This document shows positions 37,258-46,625 of a DNA stretch of 64,000 nt, in pieces. This DNA comes from Litorimonas taeanensis. GTDB lineage: Bacteria; Pseudomonadota; Alphaproteobacteria; Caulobacterales; Maricaulaceae. The translations under genes and the position numbers were made by a program. Each line of letters opens with the position of its first letter. Positions within the stretch are counted from its first letter, which is position 1. The notes under the pieces are model-generated. The model had not been told where the DNA came from. It saw nothing but the letters and a program-made list of their open reading frames with translations, and did not search any database. The stretch covers positions 1-64,000 of the forward strand of contig NZ_RBII01000001.1 in NCBI RefSeq assembly GCF_003634015.1, read 5' to 3'.

Positions 37258-40200
37258 TTAAGGCGTTTCTTTTTCCTTGAGCCGTCCCTTTTTACCAAAG
37301 GTGTAGACCCATTTGATTGTGCGCCACATAAAGGTGCAGACCCATTTGATTTGGCGCCACATAATGGCGGGGGCGCAAAGAAGAACGGGCGTTACCACAA
37401 GCGTCAGAATTGTTGCAAACCCAAGACCACTTGCCACAACAAAGGAAATAGGCGCCCAGATTTCGGATGTGCTTGTTCCGCGCAAATCCAACTCGCCTGT
37501 AAAGATGTTCGCGCCCCAGCCCAGTATTAACGGCATTAATCCGACGACTGTCGTCAGTGTCGTCAAAAAGACAGGTCGCAAACGCTGTGCAGCTGTTCGA
37601 ACCGCCGCGTCTACAGGTTCATATCCATGTTCTCGAAACCTTTGGAACGCATCAATTAAGACGATATTATTATTCACAACAATACCTGCCAAAGCGATGA
37701 CGCCCGTCAAGGTTAATATCATAGACACATAAGGGTAAAAACTCAGCCCCAGTAAGACGCCAAAAACAGACATGATAACGGCGCTTAGGGTCAAGAAGAC
37801 ATGATAAAAGCTATTAAATTGTAAGAGCAAAATAACGCCCATCATAAAGAGAATCGCAACCATGGCGCCGATGGCAAATTGACCCGCCTCGGCATTTTCT
37901 TCTTGTTGTCCAAGAAATTTCCATTTCACAGATGACGGCAATTCGACCTCTTCACTTAACCATTGGGTCAGCTCTTCGACCTGAACATTGGTGGCGTAAT
38001 CTTTATGAGTATTGCCCTGAACGACATAGAATGGCAGCAAATCTCGTCTTTCAATTTGGTCCTGTCGTGGTTTTGCTACGCGCGTCACTACGGTCGAGAG
38101 GGGCAAGGCACCAGATGGTGTTTGAATGCGAAGGCTATCAAGAGAGGATAAGTCTCGGGCAGAGGCAGGATAGCGAACACGAATATCGACTTCTTCTTCT
38201 GCATCTAAAGGACGATATTGTCCGACGAGAGCGCCTTCTGTAATAAATTGAATGGCAGAACCTATACGTCCTACATCAAGGCCTAAACGACCAGCTTCGG
38301 CGCGATCTACAATGATTTCCCAATCAACCCCAGGGAGCGGCAAAGTATCTTCGACGTCTATGATGCCATCAGTATCATCGAATTTCTCGCGAACTAATTT
38401 TGTGACCTCGACAAGGGCTGACTTATTTTCTGACGAGATTTGGATTCCGATATCTTTACCAATAGGCGGGCCTTGGTCGACGGCCGTGATCTCAGTTAGC
38501 ACGCCGGGAATACCCGTTGTCGCTTGGCGAAGTTGTTCCACGATATCAACAACGCTTTGGCGCTCATCAAAGGGGAGCAATTGAGTGTAAACTTTAACGA
38601 CTGTATCCGTTGGCACATTGGTCGGTCCCGTAAATGAACCGCCGCCGCCTTGCCCAATCGCGCCGTCACCAGCAACCGTATAAACAGATTCAATTCCCGG
38701 AATGTCTTTGATCCGGTGTTCGATATCTTTGCCGATAACAACCATTTGCTGTGGGGTCGTATTGCCCCGAGCGCGCGCCAATATGAAAAGTTGATCCGAG
38801 GGGGTTTGCGTAAAGAATTCCACAGGTTTAGGGGGCGGGCCTTCCATACGAGCCTGAAAGATCATCACAATTGTAAAGGCGACAACAGCCATTCCGCCCA
38901 AGACCAAAAAAGGATAGCGAACAAGCCGTTGGATAAGGCGTACATACACGCCCGTAGCCCCTTTTAATTGGCCTGGATTACCTTGCCCCGCGGCCAGAAG
39001 CGTCGCATTTTGGTTTTTAGTTTTCTTTGGACGAAAACCAATTTTTGCGCCTAATGTTGGTAAGAATATTAGAGCCATCAAAGTCGAAGCGGACAAAACA
39101 TAAATCATTGTGCGGGGGAAATAAGACATGAATTTCCCCGTCAATGAATCCCAAAATAAAAGCGGAATAAAGGCTGCCAAAGTTGTCGCGGTTGATGACA
39201 TGATTGGCCAGAACATACGTTCGCCCGCCATTTTGAAAGCCTCTAAGCGCTCTATACCTTCATCCATTTTTCGATCAGCAAATTCGACAATAACAATCGC
39301 ACTATCAACCAAGACCCCCACAGAGAGAATGAGACCAAACAAAATCATCATGTTGATGGTTTCGCCTTGGATTAGAAAAAGGAAAAAAGCGATAAGGAAA
39401 CTGGCAGGAATGGCCCAGCCGACGAACAAAGCCGACCGCCAACCCAGTGCCGCAATACAGACAATGAAAACCAAAATAACGGCGTTTACGATAGAGGCCG
39501 AAAGCTCGCTCATCATATCATTAATATAAATAGAGCGGGATTGAGAATAAGAGACGTTAATCGTCTTGGGCCATTCGTCGCTTGTTGTTATTTCGTCGAC
39601 GAGAGCTTGCACACTGTCCGTTGTGTCCAGAATGTTTTCGCCTTGCCGTTTAGAGATTTCAAGGGCGACAGAGGTTCGACCATTAAAGCGAGCATAGGTT
39701 GCCACGTCTTTGTAACCTCGTCTCACTTCGGCAATATCGCCGAGTTTAATAATAGCACCGTCCGAGCTACGCCGAATTACAAGTTCGCTCATGTCTTCTG
39801 GGTCTTCTATGAGGCCAGGAATTTTCACATTAAACTTGCCGCTCTCCGTCTCCAACGCCCCTGCAGGGATGAGGCTGTTATTTCGTCCAATAGCAGAGGA
39901 GATTTCATCAAATGTAATGCCAAGGCTTTCAACGCGGGAAGGGTCTAAGATTGCCTCGAGTACGTCTGTGCGTTCGCCAGATATATTGGCCTCTAAGACA
40001 GAGGGGAGGCTTTCGAGTCGCCTCTGCAAATCTTTAGCGCGGCGTTGTAATTCACGCTCAGGCGCATCTCCCCACAAATTCACAACGAGGATGGGGATAG
40101 AAGACGTGCTAATTTCTTCTACAATGGGTTCTTTGGCTTCTTGCGGGAATTCTGAACGCGCGCGGTCGACTTTCTCTTGGACTTCGGCAAGGGCTTTGTC

Positions 40201-40572
40201 TTGATCGAAACTGGCTTCAAACTCCAAAACTACATAGGCCACATTTGTGGCGGCAATGCCGTTCATCTCTTTTAGTCCATCAATGGATTTTAGCTCGGTT
40301 TCTAATGGCCGTATGAGTAAGCGTTCAGCGTCTTCTGGTGAAATTCCGGGCAAAAGGACTTGGACGTTAATGAACGGTACAGGAATATCAGGTTCGGCAT
40401 CCAAGGGTAGCCGGCTCATGGCGAGTAATCCGCCGATAACGGCAAAGAACATAATACCCAAAGTCATCCGCCAATTGCGGATTGAAAACCCAACTATGCC
40501 AGGTATGCCTTTGGCGCTGGGCGATATCCCATCATCACGTTGGATAGGGCCGAGATCGTCTGGATCGCTCAT
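37258..40572 (-). CDS. Efflux RND transporter permease (HAE1/AcrB-like)
   Basis: A proton-driven inner-membrane pump of the resistance-nodulation-division superfamily, 1104 residues. Two halves each have one N-terminal helix, a large periplasmic domain and a bundle of helices. The TM4 proton-relay Asp is in GVLVDSAIVIVEFADR (two-thirds through the first half), with the matching NNNIVLIDAF in the second half. The ATG at 40572 (MSDPDDLG) is preferred; an in-frame start 23 codons upstream would overlap the adaptor gene. It lies 10 nt after the adaptor, so both are one operon; no outer-membrane channel gene is near. The tail carries an 11-residue tandem duplication (37297-37362). Substrate unknown. 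Confidence 0.95.
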   Translation of the reverse strand: MSDPDDLGPIQRDDGISPSAKGIPGIVGFSIRNWRMTLGIMFFAVIGGLLAMSRLPLDAEPDIPVPFINVQVLLPGISPEDAERLLIRPLETELKSIDGLKEMNGIAATNVAYVVLEFEASFDQDKALAEVQEKVDRARSEFPQEAKEPIVEEISTSSIPILVVNLWGDAPERELQRRAKDLQRRLESLPSVLEANISGERTDVLEAILDPSRVESLGITFDEISSAIGRNNSLIPAGALETESGKFNVKIPGLIEDPEDMSELVIRRSSDGAIIKLGDIAEVRRGYKDVATYARFNGRTSVALEISKRQGENILDTTDSVQALVDEITTSDEWPKTINVSYSQSRSIYINDMMSELSASIVNAVILVFIVCIAALGWRSALFVGWAIPASFLIAFFLFLIQGETINMMILFGLILSVGVLVDSAIVIVEFADRKMDEGIERLEAFKMAGERMFWPIMSSTATTLAAFIPLLFWDSLTGKFMSYFPRTMIYVLSASTLMALIFLPTLGAKIGFRPKKTKNQNATLLAAGQGNPGQLKGATGVYVRLIQRLVRYPFLVLGGMAVVAFTIVMIFQARMEGPPPKPVEFFTQTPSDQLFILARARGNTTPQQMVVIGKDIEHRIKDIPGIESVYTVAGDGAIGQGGGGSFTGPTNVPTDTVVKVYTQLLPFDERQSVVDIVEQLRQATTGIPGVLTEITAVDQGPPIGKDIGIQISSENKSALVEVTKLVREKFDDTDGIIDVEDTLPLPGVDWEIIVDRAEAGRLGLDVGRIGSAIQFITEGALVGQYRPLDAEEEVDIRVRYPASARDLSSLDSLRIQTPSGALPLSTVVTRVAKPRQDQIERRDLLPFYVVQGNTHKDYATNVQVEELTQWLSEEVELPSSVKWKFLGQQEENAEAGQFAIGAMVAILFMMGVILLLQFNSFYHVFLTLSAVIMSVFGVLLGLSFYPYVSMILTLTGVIALAGIVVNNNIVLIDAFQRFREHGYEPVDAAVRTAAQRLRPVFLTTLTTVVGLMPLILGWGANIFTGELDLRGTSTSEIWAPISFVVASGLGFATILTLVVTPVLLCAPAIMWRQIKWVCTFMWRTIKWVYTFGKKGRLKEKETP
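37297..37362 (-). repeat. 33-bp tandem duplication in the RND permease C-terminus
   Basis: Units 37297-37329 and 37330-37362 differ at only a few positions and encode MWRQIKWVCTF followed by MWRTIKWVYTF. The duplication keeps the reading frame and lies in the cytoplasmic tail after the last helix. Confidence 0.9.
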
Positions 40573-40582
40573 TATGTGAATC

Positions 40583-41677
40583 TCATGGATTTGTCGCGCC
40601 GTTATAATTTTCGTCAGGTGACACTTTTTGCCCAACTGCAACGTAGTCTTGTCCTTCGACTATGATGCGTGTGCTCTCAGGGAGGCCAGTCACCCATGCG
40701 CCCTCTGGCGATTCATCGATAACATTTGTTTTGGCAAAACGAACAATGTTTTGGCTGTCAATATAACGAACACCCACAACGCCTGTGTCGTCCAGAGTCA
40801 GTATATTGGCAGGGATACGTTGTGCCATAGTCTTCCCCGAAACAAGCCTGACTGTCGCTGTCACTCCAGCCTTTAAGGCGTAATCATTATTCGGAACCAA
40901 GATTTCAGTCCGAAAAGTTCGAGTGGCCAAATCTGACTTGGCTTCAACAAAGCTAATTTCGCCAGTAACGATTTCGCCTGTAGCCAGTTCAATCGTAGCG
41001 CTCTCGCCCGCTTTAACCAAGCTAACTTGTTTTTCTGTCAATTGTGCAATGACCTTCAGCGGTGATAAATCTACTAATAACCCGCAAGCTTGCCCCGGGG
41101 AGAGGTAATCACCGACTTCGGCTAATTGTTCTTCCCAAATGCCAGAGAATGGCGCGCGTATATTGACGTTATCAAGCTCTATCTCAGCCTGTTTTAAAGT
41201 CGCCTTCGCGCCGTCAAGCTGTGCTTCAAAGCCAATAACGCGCGTCTCGGATTGAAAGCCTTTTTCCGCCAAAATTCGCGCCCCGCGTAAATCGTTTTCT
41301 ATTGATTTTAAATTGGCTTTAGCTTGATCCACTCTGGCAGAGCGCGCATCCACATCTTGTCGGCAAACAAGTGCACCTTTGGATAAGATAGCGCCTTCCT
41401 TGGCGGGGGCGCTGACAACCAAACCCGCAGTCTGGGCTTTAACGCTCACTTCGCGATTGCTCTCAGTCTGGCCGTATAGTTCGAGAATGTTTTCATGGGG
41501 AACGGCGGTAATCGCGCGTACTTGTACCGTTGGTATACGGGTTTGGGCTTCGTTCTGAATTTCGGCCTGAGTTTTGCCTGCTGTTGGGGGCTCTTGATTG
41601 AAATTATTGATAAAGAACCAAAGAACGATGAGAGCAAGAGCGATGCCCGCGATAAGGAATGATTTATTTATTTTCAT
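40583..41677 (-). CDS. Efflux RND transporter periplasmic adaptor subunit
   Basis: Membrane-fusion protein that links the RND pump to an outer-membrane channel. The 364-residue product has an N-terminal membrane anchor (about residues 6-23), a split lipoyl domain (VSVKAQTAGLVVSAPAKEG and IRAPFSGIWEEQLAEVGDYL) flanking a short alpha-hairpin, then beta-barrel and membrane-proximal domains. The start is uncertain: the ATG at 41677 is used, with an in-frame GTG at 41689, and the area repeats TGAAAAT three times without a clear ribosome site. The permease gene follows 10 nt downstream. Confidence 0.92.
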   Translation of the reverse strand: MKINKSFLIAGIALALIVLWFFINNFNQEPPTAGKTQAEIQNEAQTRIPTVQVRAITAVPHENILELYGQTESNREVSVKAQTAGLVVSAPAKEGAILSKGALVCRQDVDARSARVDQAKANLKSIENDLRGARILAEKGFQSETRVIGFEAQLDGAKATLKQAEIELDNVNIRAPFSGIWEEQLAEVGDYLSPGQACGLLVDLSPLKVIAQLTEKQVSLVKAGESATIELATGEIVTGEISFVEAKSDLATRTFRTEILVPNNDYALKAGVTATVRLVSGKTMAQRIPANILTLDDTGVVGVRYIDSQNIVRFAKTNVIDESPEGAWVTGLPESTRIIVEGQDYVAVGQKVSPDENYNGATNP

Positions 41678-41689
41678 GGCGATTTTCAC

Positions 41690-42051
41690 GGCGATATATT
41701 TTCATGACGTTGTCTTAGCCTGTTACGTCGCAGAGGCGCATCATAGATGCCATGCTATATGAGCCGCTTATTATGTCATTTATCAATAAGAAACCAGAGT
41801 TAATTCTGAATAATAACTGTTCGATTTCGACAAAGAATTTGTGCTAAATTTCATTGAGATAAGTCAATAAATTGGAATAATATTGCGTCGTCTTGTTGAG
41901 GTAAATCAACGAGATAGCCCCCCTTAGCTCCGCTAGGCAAATAGTTTGCGTTAAAATAGCCCTAAGAGGGCAATTTCGTCAAAATCAGGCTTGCCTTTGT
42001 CATTTAGCTTAGTAACCTACGCGCTTTCCATCAGACGCGCAGGGGTTAGGT
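41690..42051. promoter_or_regulatory. Gene-free region between the RND operon and pccB
   Basis: 362 nt with no convincing gene, serving divergent units. It contains a hairpin TCTTGTTGA (41891-41899) with TCAACGAGA (41906-41914, one G-U), an inverted repeat GCAAA-TAG-TTTGC (41937-41949) and a short stem GCCCT-AAG-AGGGC (41959-41971). The GCAAA/TTTGC repeat resembles half-sites of the PccR short-chain acyl-CoA regulator (TTTGCAAA), but in a different arrangement. The region ends with the AGGGG ribosome site at 42041-42045. Confidence 0.5.
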
Positions 42052-43584
42052 TTGGGCGATATTTTAAAACAGCTGGACGCAAGACGGGCGGAGGCCCGTT
42101 TGGGTGGCGGCGAAAAACGAATCGCAGCGCAACATGGAAAGGGCAAACTTACGGCGCGTGAACGTCTTGAGCTTTTGCTGGATCCAGGCTCTTTCGAAGA
42201 ATTCGACATGTTCGTCAAACATCGCTCTACCGATTTCGGGATGGAGAAAAACCACATTGCAGGTGACGGCGTTGTCACGGGATGGGGAACGATTAACGGA
42301 CGCAAGACTTTTGTCTTCGCCCAAGATTTTACAGTTTTCGGCGGTTCGCTCTCGGAAACCCACGCACAAAAAATAAACAAAGTCCAAGAAATGGCGATGA
42401 AGCATGGCGCGCCGATTATTGGCCTGCAAGATTCAGGCGGTGCGCGCATCCAAGAAGGTGTGGCGGCGCTGACGGGTTATACGTCCGTTTTCCAAAACAA
42501 CATCCTTGCTTCGGGCGTTATCCCGCAAATCTCAGTCATTATGGGGCCAAGTGCTGGCGGAGCCGTTTACTCACCTGCATTGACCGATTTTATCTTTATG
42601 GTTCGTGACAGCTCTTATATGTTTTTGACAGGGCCAGATGTTCTGAAAACCGTAACTAATGAAGTCGTAACGGCCGAAGAACTAGGCGGGGCCAAAACCC
42701 ACACGACGAAGTCATCCGTTGCGGATGGTGCTTATGATAATGATATGGAGGCGCTGGCGGAAATTCGGCGTCTTTTTGATTTTCTGCCTTTGAATAATCG
42801 CGACAGAGCACCGGTTCGTCCGTTCTTTGATAAGCATGATCGTATTGATGAAAGCCTCGATACTATGGTGCCTGATAATCCTAACCTGCCTTATGATATG
42901 AAGGAATTGGTCACCAAAATTGCGGATGAAGCTGACTTCTTTGAAATTCAGCCAGACTTTGCCAAAAATATTTTGTGCGGTTTTATTCGCATTGAAGGCC
43001 AAACCGTCGGCGTAGTGGCAAATCAACCGCTTGTCCTTGCGGGGTGTTTGGACAGTGATGCATCTCGCAAAGCGGCACGCTTTATTCGCTTTTGTGATTG
43101 TTTCGAAATTCCAATTTTATCCTTGGTTGATGTGCCGGGCTTCTTGCCGGGGACGAGCCAAGAATTTGGCGGCGTGATTAAACATGGCGCGAAACTGCTT
43201 TATGCTTACGGCGAAGCGACAGTGCCGAAAGTCACCGTCATTACGCGCAAAGCTTATGGTGGTGCATATTGCGTCATGGCCCCGAAACATCTACGCGGCG
43301 ACCTTAACTATGCGTGGCCAACGGCACAAATCGCCGTGATGGGCGCGAAGGGCGCTGTAGAGATTTTGCATCGCAAAGACCTCGGTGACGAAGAAAAAAC
43401 TGCCGCCCATATTGCCGATTACGAAGAGAAATTTCTCAGCCCCTTCCGCGCGGCTGAACGCGGCTATATCGACGAAGTCATTCAACCGCGCAGCACGCGC
43501 AAACGCATCGCGCGCGGCCTCGCTCTGCTAAAGGATAAAAAGCTCGACAATCCGTGGAAAAAACACGGGAACTTGCCGCTTTAG
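42052..43584 (+). CDS. pccB: Propionyl-CoA (acyl-CoA) carboxylase beta subunit
   Basis: The carboxyltransferase subunit moves CO2 from biotin to propionyl-CoA (or another short acyl-CoA), giving methylmalonyl-CoA. The 510-residue product has the family length, with [19 protein letters not shown] near the N-terminus, the acyl-CoA oxyanion site SGGARIQEG and the biotin-side [12 protein letters not shown] and [10 protein letters not shown]. The start is the TTG at 42052: it gives [16 protein letters not shown], which aligns with family N-termini, and AGGGG at 42041-42045 is correctly spaced. The biotin subunit gene pccA follows, but only after an inserted unrelated gene. Confidence 0.96.
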   Translation: MGDILKQLDARRAEARLGGGEKRIAAQHGKGKLTARERLELLLDPGSFEEFDMFVKHRSTDFGMEKNHIAGDGVVTGWGTINGRKTFVFAQDFTVFGGSLSETHAQKINKVQEMAMKHGAPIIGLQDSGGARIQEGVAALTGYTSVFQNNILASGVIPQISVIMGPSAGGAVYSPALTDFIFMVRDSSYMFLTGPDVLKTVTNEVVTAEELGGAKTHTTKSSVADGAYDNDMEALAEIRRLFDFLPLNNRDRAPVRPFFDKHDRIDESLDTMVPDNPNLPYDMKELVTKIADEADFFEIQPDFAKNILCGFIRIEGQTVGVVANQPLVLAGCLDSDASRKAARFIRFCDCFEIPILSLVDVPGFLPGTSQEFGGVIKHGAKLLYAYGEATVPKVTVITRKAYGGAYCVMAPKHLRGDLNYAWPTAQIAVMGAKGAVEILHRKDLGDEEKTAAHIADYEEKFLSPFRAAERGYIDEVIQPRSTRKRIARGLALLKDKKLDNPWKKHGNLPL

Positions 43585-43586
43585 TT

Positions 43587-44546
43587 ATGGGAAACAGGCA
43601 AAGTATCGATCTTTGGTATTCAAAATCTACCCCGGGTTTTGTTGAACAAGTTTGTCATATCTTTGAAGCTGAAGGGTTTGAAGTAAGTCAATTGCTCGAA
43701 GAATATATACACAACGCGTTTGGCTATGAGGGAATTCCATCTATCGTGGTTGAACAGAACCAGCCATTATTTGAGAATTCTGTGTTGGCGTTCGATTTGT
43801 ATCAACTTATTTATGTGTCTATCCAATTTAACTTACTAGAAGTGATTGGAATAAACAAAAATGACTCTGTATCACATGTTGATGAAGCCAAGGAATTTCA
43901 AAGTAGAGCGTTATTTGTCCTTTCGGCTAGAATTAATCATGAACTAGCAGCTATACGACTATTGCTATTTAATGATTTATCAGTCCAAGCTGTTGGACGA
44001 GTTCGTTCTTACATGGAATGTCACGAAGCTTTTATGTTGGCGGCAATTGACGCAAAGTTTGCTAAGGATTTTGTATTATCAATCGACGCACAAACAACCA
44101 AAAATCTTTTCTTCAAGTATTTATCGAAATCGAAAGCTAATAAAAAAATTAAATCCTATCTCGCAAGCAAAGAGGGAGGGATGGATAGTATTATTAAGTT
44201 AGAAGAACTGTCAAAATCCTTCATAAATGAGTTTGGAGGGATGGTGCATCCTTCGTTTTTACCAACCTTAGAAGCCATATTCAATGATATGGATAAACTT
44301 GCTGATGATGACGACCACAAATTAAGACGTGGCGCAGTTGGTGTAATGCAAAGAACCGTAATGTTGTGCGGTGGACACATGATAATATTGATATTTGATT
44401 TCTATTTACCTCTCGTAGAATCAATTTTCGAAAATCCCGAGTCTCATATGAGAGAGATAACTAAGTTAGCTTCAACGTGTAAAACTAGCTTAGCGTCAAT
44501 TCCTCTTTTGTGCGCCCGATATAGTATAGCGGAAACTATAAAATGA
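43587..44546 (+). CDS. Protein of unknown function embedded in the pcc operon (DUF5677-like)
   Basis: A 319-residue, mainly helical, soluble protein that I cannot assign firmly. The segment RVRSYMECHEAFMLAAIDAKFAK (two pieces around residues 141-163) is like the DUF5677 pattern of an R-[SL]-x-x-E helix followed by a D-x-x-x-A helix, and a later INEFGGMVHPSF places a His in a HEPN-like position. The ATG at 43587 is two nt after the pccB stop, and its TGA stop overlaps the pccA ATG (ATGA at 44543-44546), so it is translationally coupled inside the operon. It is clearly more AT-rich than both neighbours, suggesting transfer. A role in carboxylase function is not indicated by sequence. Confidence 0.75.
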   Translation: MGNRQSIDLWYSKSTPGFVEQVCHIFEAEGFEVSQLLEEYIHNAFGYEGIPSIVVEQNQPLFENSVLAFDLYQLIYVSIQFNLLEVIGINKNDSVSHVDEAKEFQSRALFVLSARINHELAAIRLLLFNDLSVQAVGRVRSYMECHEAFMLAAIDAKFAKDFVLSIDAQTTKNLFFKYLSKSKANKKIKSYLASKEGGMDSIIKLEELSKSFINEFGGMVHPSFLPTLEAIFNDMDKLADDDDHKLRRGAVGVMQRTVMLCGGHMIILIFDFYLPLVESIFENPESHMREITKLASTCKTSLASIPLLCARYSIAETIK

Positions 44547-46564
44547 TAAAAAAAATACTCATCGCCAATCGCGGCGAAATTGCTTGTCGGGTTATTAAAA
44601 CGGCTCAGAAAATGGGCATTAAAACCGTGGCGGTTTATTCGGATGCGGATAAAAATGGCCTGCATGTGTCTATGGCGGATGAAGCCGTTCACATTGGCCC
44701 GCCGCAGGCTAATCAATCATACCTCGTTATGGATAAAATTCTTGGCGCGATTGAGCAAACAGGTGCGGACGCCGTTCATCCCGGTTATGGTTTCCTGTCT
44801 GAAAACCCAGAATTTGCGAAACTGCTGAAGGAAAAAGGCATAACCTTTATCGGCCCCAATCCACACGCCATTGTGTCGATGGGTGATAAAATTACGTCCA
44901 AGAAATTAGCGAAAGAGGCAGGGGTCTCTTGCGTGCCGGGTCATATGGGCCTCATCGAAGACGCTGAAGAAGCCGTAAAAATTTCACAGAAAGTCGGCTA
45001 TCCCGTTATGATTAAAGCCTCTGCCGGCGGCGGCGGGAAGGGCATGCGCATTGCCTATAATGACGAAGAAGCCCGCGAAGGCTTTCAGTCATCAAAGAAC
45101 GAAGCCGCGAGCAGTTTCGGCGATGACCGTATCTTTATTGAAAAATTCGTTGAACAACCGCGCCATATCGAAATCCAAGTTTTGGGCGATAAGCACGGCA
45201 ATGTCATCTATCTGGGCGAGCGCGAATGTTCTATTCAACGCCGAAACCAAAAAGTCATCGAAGAAGCGCCGTCGCCATTTTTGGACGAGAAGACCCGCGC
45301 CGCTATGGGCGCAGAATCTGTCGCCCTTGCCAAAGCGGTGGATTATGATTCTGCGGGTACTGTAGAATTCATCGTCGATAAGGATAAAAACTTTTACTTC
45401 CTCGAAATGAATACGCGGTTGCAGGTCGAGCATCCTGTCACCGAACTTATTACTGGCGTGGATTTAGTCGAACAGATGATACGGTCTGCGCAGGGCGAAG
45501 TGCTCAACATGACACAGGATGATGTGAAACTCACCGGTTGGGCGCTGGAATCACGTATTTATGCAGAAGATCCCTATCGTAATTTCTTGCCTTCTATTGG
45601 CCGTCTGACCCGTTATCGCCCGCCCTTTGAGGGTAAAAAGAATAGCGGCGCTATCATCAGAAACGATACAGGCGTTTATGAAGGCGGCGAGATTTCGATG
45701 TATTATGACCCGATGATTGCCAAGCTTTGCACATGGGGCGAAGATCGCGGTATCGCTCTCGAAGCTATGCGCCATGCACTAGATTTGTTTGAACTCGAAG
45801 GTATCGGACATAATATTCCATTCCTTCAGGCTGTTTATGATCATGACCGATTTGAACGCGGCGATATCACCACAGCCTTTATCGCGGATGAATATCCCGA
45901 TGGCTTTGAGGGGGCGGATATCAATTCAGGCCATGCCCGAAAGATTGGCGCTATTTGTGCGCTCATGCATGATATAACGGAAAATCGCGCCGCTGAAATT
46001 TCAGGAACTCTGCCAAATCACGCGCGCCATATCCCCGATGAGTGGGCCGTGCAGGTCGGCGAATTTGAATATATGGCTGATATTAACGGCGAGAGCGGTT
46101 TACGCACAATCGTCATGGCAGACGGTGAAAAAGCCGCCATAGAAATGGAAGTCTTGACCCAATGGTTGCCGGGGCATCCGCTTGTCATCGCTTTGGTCGA
46201 TAATAAGCAATTTAGCTTTAGCGTGAAACCGATTGCAGAGGGTTATCATGTTTGGCACCGCGGCTGTGAATTCAAAGTTGCAGTCCGTACGCCGCGCGCG
46301 GCAGAGCTGGCCAAATTCATGCCCGTGAAAGAAGCGCCCGACACCTCCAATCTTTTGCTTTGCCCTATGCCGGGTGTCATCGTCTCTGTCTTGGTCGAAG
46401 AGGGCCAAGAAGTGCAAGACGGTCAAGCCCTTGCGGTGGTTGAAGCCATGAAAATGGAAAACACCCTACGCGCCGAAAAGAAAGGCGTTATTTCCAAGGT
46501 AAATGCCAAAGCCGGTGATAACCTCGCAGTTGATGAAATCATTATGGAATTTGCGACAGAATAG
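44543..46564 (+). CDS. pccA: Propionyl-/acetyl-CoA carboxylase alpha subunit (biotin carboxylase and carrier)
   Basis: This 673-residue subunit carboxylates its own biotin with ATP and bicarbonate. The N-terminal biotin carboxylase begins IKKILIANRGEIACRVIKTA; the ATP-grasp glycine loop is KASAGGGGKGMRIA (about residues 159-172); the active-site EMNTRLQVEHPVTE follows near 290-303. The C-terminal biotinyl domain has AMKMENT with K637 as the biotinylated Lys. It begins at an ATGA overlap with the inserted upstream gene, so translation depends on that gene. A strong terminator follows. Confidence 0.97.
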   Translation: MIKKILIANRGEIACRVIKTAQKMGIKTVAVYSDADKNGLHVSMADEAVHIGPPQANQSYLVMDKILGAIEQTGADAVHPGYGFLSENPEFAKLLKEKGITFIGPNPHAIVSMGDKITSKKLAKEAGVSCVPGHMGLIEDAEEAVKISQKVGYPVMIKASAGGGGKGMRIAYNDEEAREGFQSSKNEAASSFGDDRIFIEKFVEQPRHIEIQVLGDKHGNVIYLGERECSIQRRNQKVIEEAPSPFLDEKTRAAMGAESVALAKAVDYDSAGTVEFIVDKDKNFYFLEMNTRLQVEHPVTELITGVDLVEQMIRSAQGEVLNMTQDDVKLTGWALESRIYAEDPYRNFLPSIGRLTRYRPPFEGKKNSGAIIRNDTGVYEGGEISMYYDPMIAKLCTWGEDRGIALEAMRHALDLFELEGIGHNIPFLQAVYDHDRFERGDITTAFIADEYPDGFEGADINSGHARKIGAICALMHDITENRAAEISGTLPNHARHIPDEWAVQVGEFEYMADINGESGLRTIVMADGEKAAIEMEVLTQWLPGHPLVIALVDNKQFSFSVKPIAEGYHVWHRGCEFKVAVRTPRAAELAKFMPVKEAPDTSNLLLCPMPGVIVSVLVEEGQEVQDGQALAVVEAMKMENTLRAEKKGVISKVNAKAGDNLAVDEIIMEFATE

Positions 46565-46596
46565 GAAGCGGCCATTTAATTCTAACGTGTAAAATC

Positions 46597-46625
46597 AGAG
46601 CCGCTTATAAGCGGCTCTTTTCTTT
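46597..46625 (+). terminator. Intrinsic terminator of the pcc operon
   Basis: AGAGCCGCTT at 46597-46606 pairs perfectly with AAGCGGCTCT at 46609-46618 and is followed by TTTCTTT. It lies 33 nt after the pccA stop. Confidence 0.92.

Noticed and set aside
40573-40641. 23-codon N-terminal extension of the RND permease
   Set aside because: It overlaps the adaptor gene and has no ribosome site; the ATG at 40572 gives a sensible cytoplasmic start.
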